Source: Casuarius casuarius
Lineage: Eukaryota > Chordata > Aves > Casuariiformes > Casuariidae
DNA: 64,000 bases
Direction: 5' to 3'
Assembly (NCBI GenBank): GCA_003342895.1
Contig: PTFA01000011.1
Location: 6,475,902 to 6,539,901 of the forward strand
A program made the translations under genes and the position numbers. This document shows positions 63,425-64,000 of this stretch, in pieces; positions within the stretch are counted from its first letter, which is position 1, and every line of letters begins with the position of its first letter. The notes under the pieces are model-generated. The model saw only the letters and a program-made list of their open reading frames with translations, was not told the DNA's origin and made no database searches.

Positions 63425-64000
63425 AATCATGGCCCTGGATAAACTCTTATGGAGTGGAGGCAGGCTACAGTTCTCAACAGGATTGTTACACATACGCTTT
63501 GCCCCTCCAAGGGACTTGGGTAACGAACACATTAAAACAAGGAATCACCATTGTTTGACTGCTTAAGTAACTTAATAATATAATAAGAATTGCAAGGTGG
63601 TTCGTTACCATCTCCTTTCCTCCAATCTTAAAAATCAATGAGATTTTGAGATTTCCAATTCTATTCTACTTTGATTTAGTTTAAAGGAATAAATAAGGTC
63701 CTGATTCTTATGTAAGGAATGAAAGGACTAGATAAATGTAAATACCATTTACTGTTGCTTTGGGGGTCCTGTTTTTTGCTGCAGCAGCATAATGTGACCT
63801 GATCATTCTGCTTTTGTACAGGAAAAGAAAATGAAAATCCTTGTATATAATATTCATGTACTTCCCATTTTCTATACATGCAAATTTGGGGACCCAAATG
63901 CAGAATTTTTTAAAAAATAAAAATCACCCCATCACTCTTTTTGTTGTGATTTGAATAGTCAGTATTTCAAAATGTAAAGTGAGTAACTCCGTAATATTCA

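Larger units (their letters stand above)
41231..64000. other. AT-rich non-coding DNA with small repeats
   Basis: No gene or RNA was recognised over this 22.8-kb stretch. Open frames reach 108 codons (52488-52814) without any domain. Individual microsatellites, tandem duplications and motifs are listed separately. Confidence 0.5.

Noticed and set aside
1..64000. CRISPR arrays, operons, ribosome-binding sites, rRNA or tRNA genes
   Set aside because: The window is vertebrate nuclear DNA; no regularly spaced repeats or bacterial gene organisation exist, and no cloverleaf-forming tRNA was recognised beyond the degenerate SINE head at 1388.

Overview
The window looks like non-coding nuclear DNA from a bird. 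It is AT-rich and holds no convincing multi-exon gene. The longest open frames are about 138 codons and have no recognisable domain, which chance alone can produce in 64 kb. The best lineage evidence is repeats. One avian-type CR1 LINE 3' end is clear (8284-8510, minus strand). Two more CR1/L3-type 3' ends are older (9310-9640, minus; 10410-10737, plus). A diverged MIR-like SINE lies near 1388-1530, and a solo endogenous-retrovirus LTR occupies 2077-3020. The low repeat density, the CR1 dominance and the lack of young SINEs all fit a bird.

Layout. Positions 1-3.1 kb are repeat-rich: a GC-richer stretch with two adjacent open frames (855-1308), the MIR-like SINE, then the solo LTR with an exact CTCCT target-site duplication. 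Positions 3.1-8.3 kb are AT-rich DNA with a TG/CA microsatellite. Positions 8.3-10.7 kb form a CR1 cluster. From 10.7 to 29.4 kb there is AT-rich DNA broken by two GC-rich islands (16.0-16.3 and 22.2-22.6 kb), G-runs and an unusual alternating direct/inverted repeat (25271-25319). Positions 29.5-30.1 kb hold a possible decayed minus-strand copy of a multi-pass membrane protein, directly beside an uninterrupted 62-nt A-run. Positions 33077-33602 are a second discrete insertion with TGTG...CACA ends and imperfect 7-bp flanking repeats. From 33.6 kb to the end there is AT-rich DNA with two more GC-richer islands (36.6-37.1 and 40.7-41.2 kb), a near-perfect 28-bp palindrome (40183-40210), small tandem duplications and several microsatellites.

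The genes cannot be described as working together, because no intact gene was found. The window is probably intergenic or deep-intronic. I found no new biological system here. The items most worth checking are the possible pseudogene fragments, the second insertion element, the palindromic sites and the GC-rich islands. At least 28 isolated single N bases are scattered across the window, which suggests a consensus with masked ambiguous positions rather than scaffold gaps.
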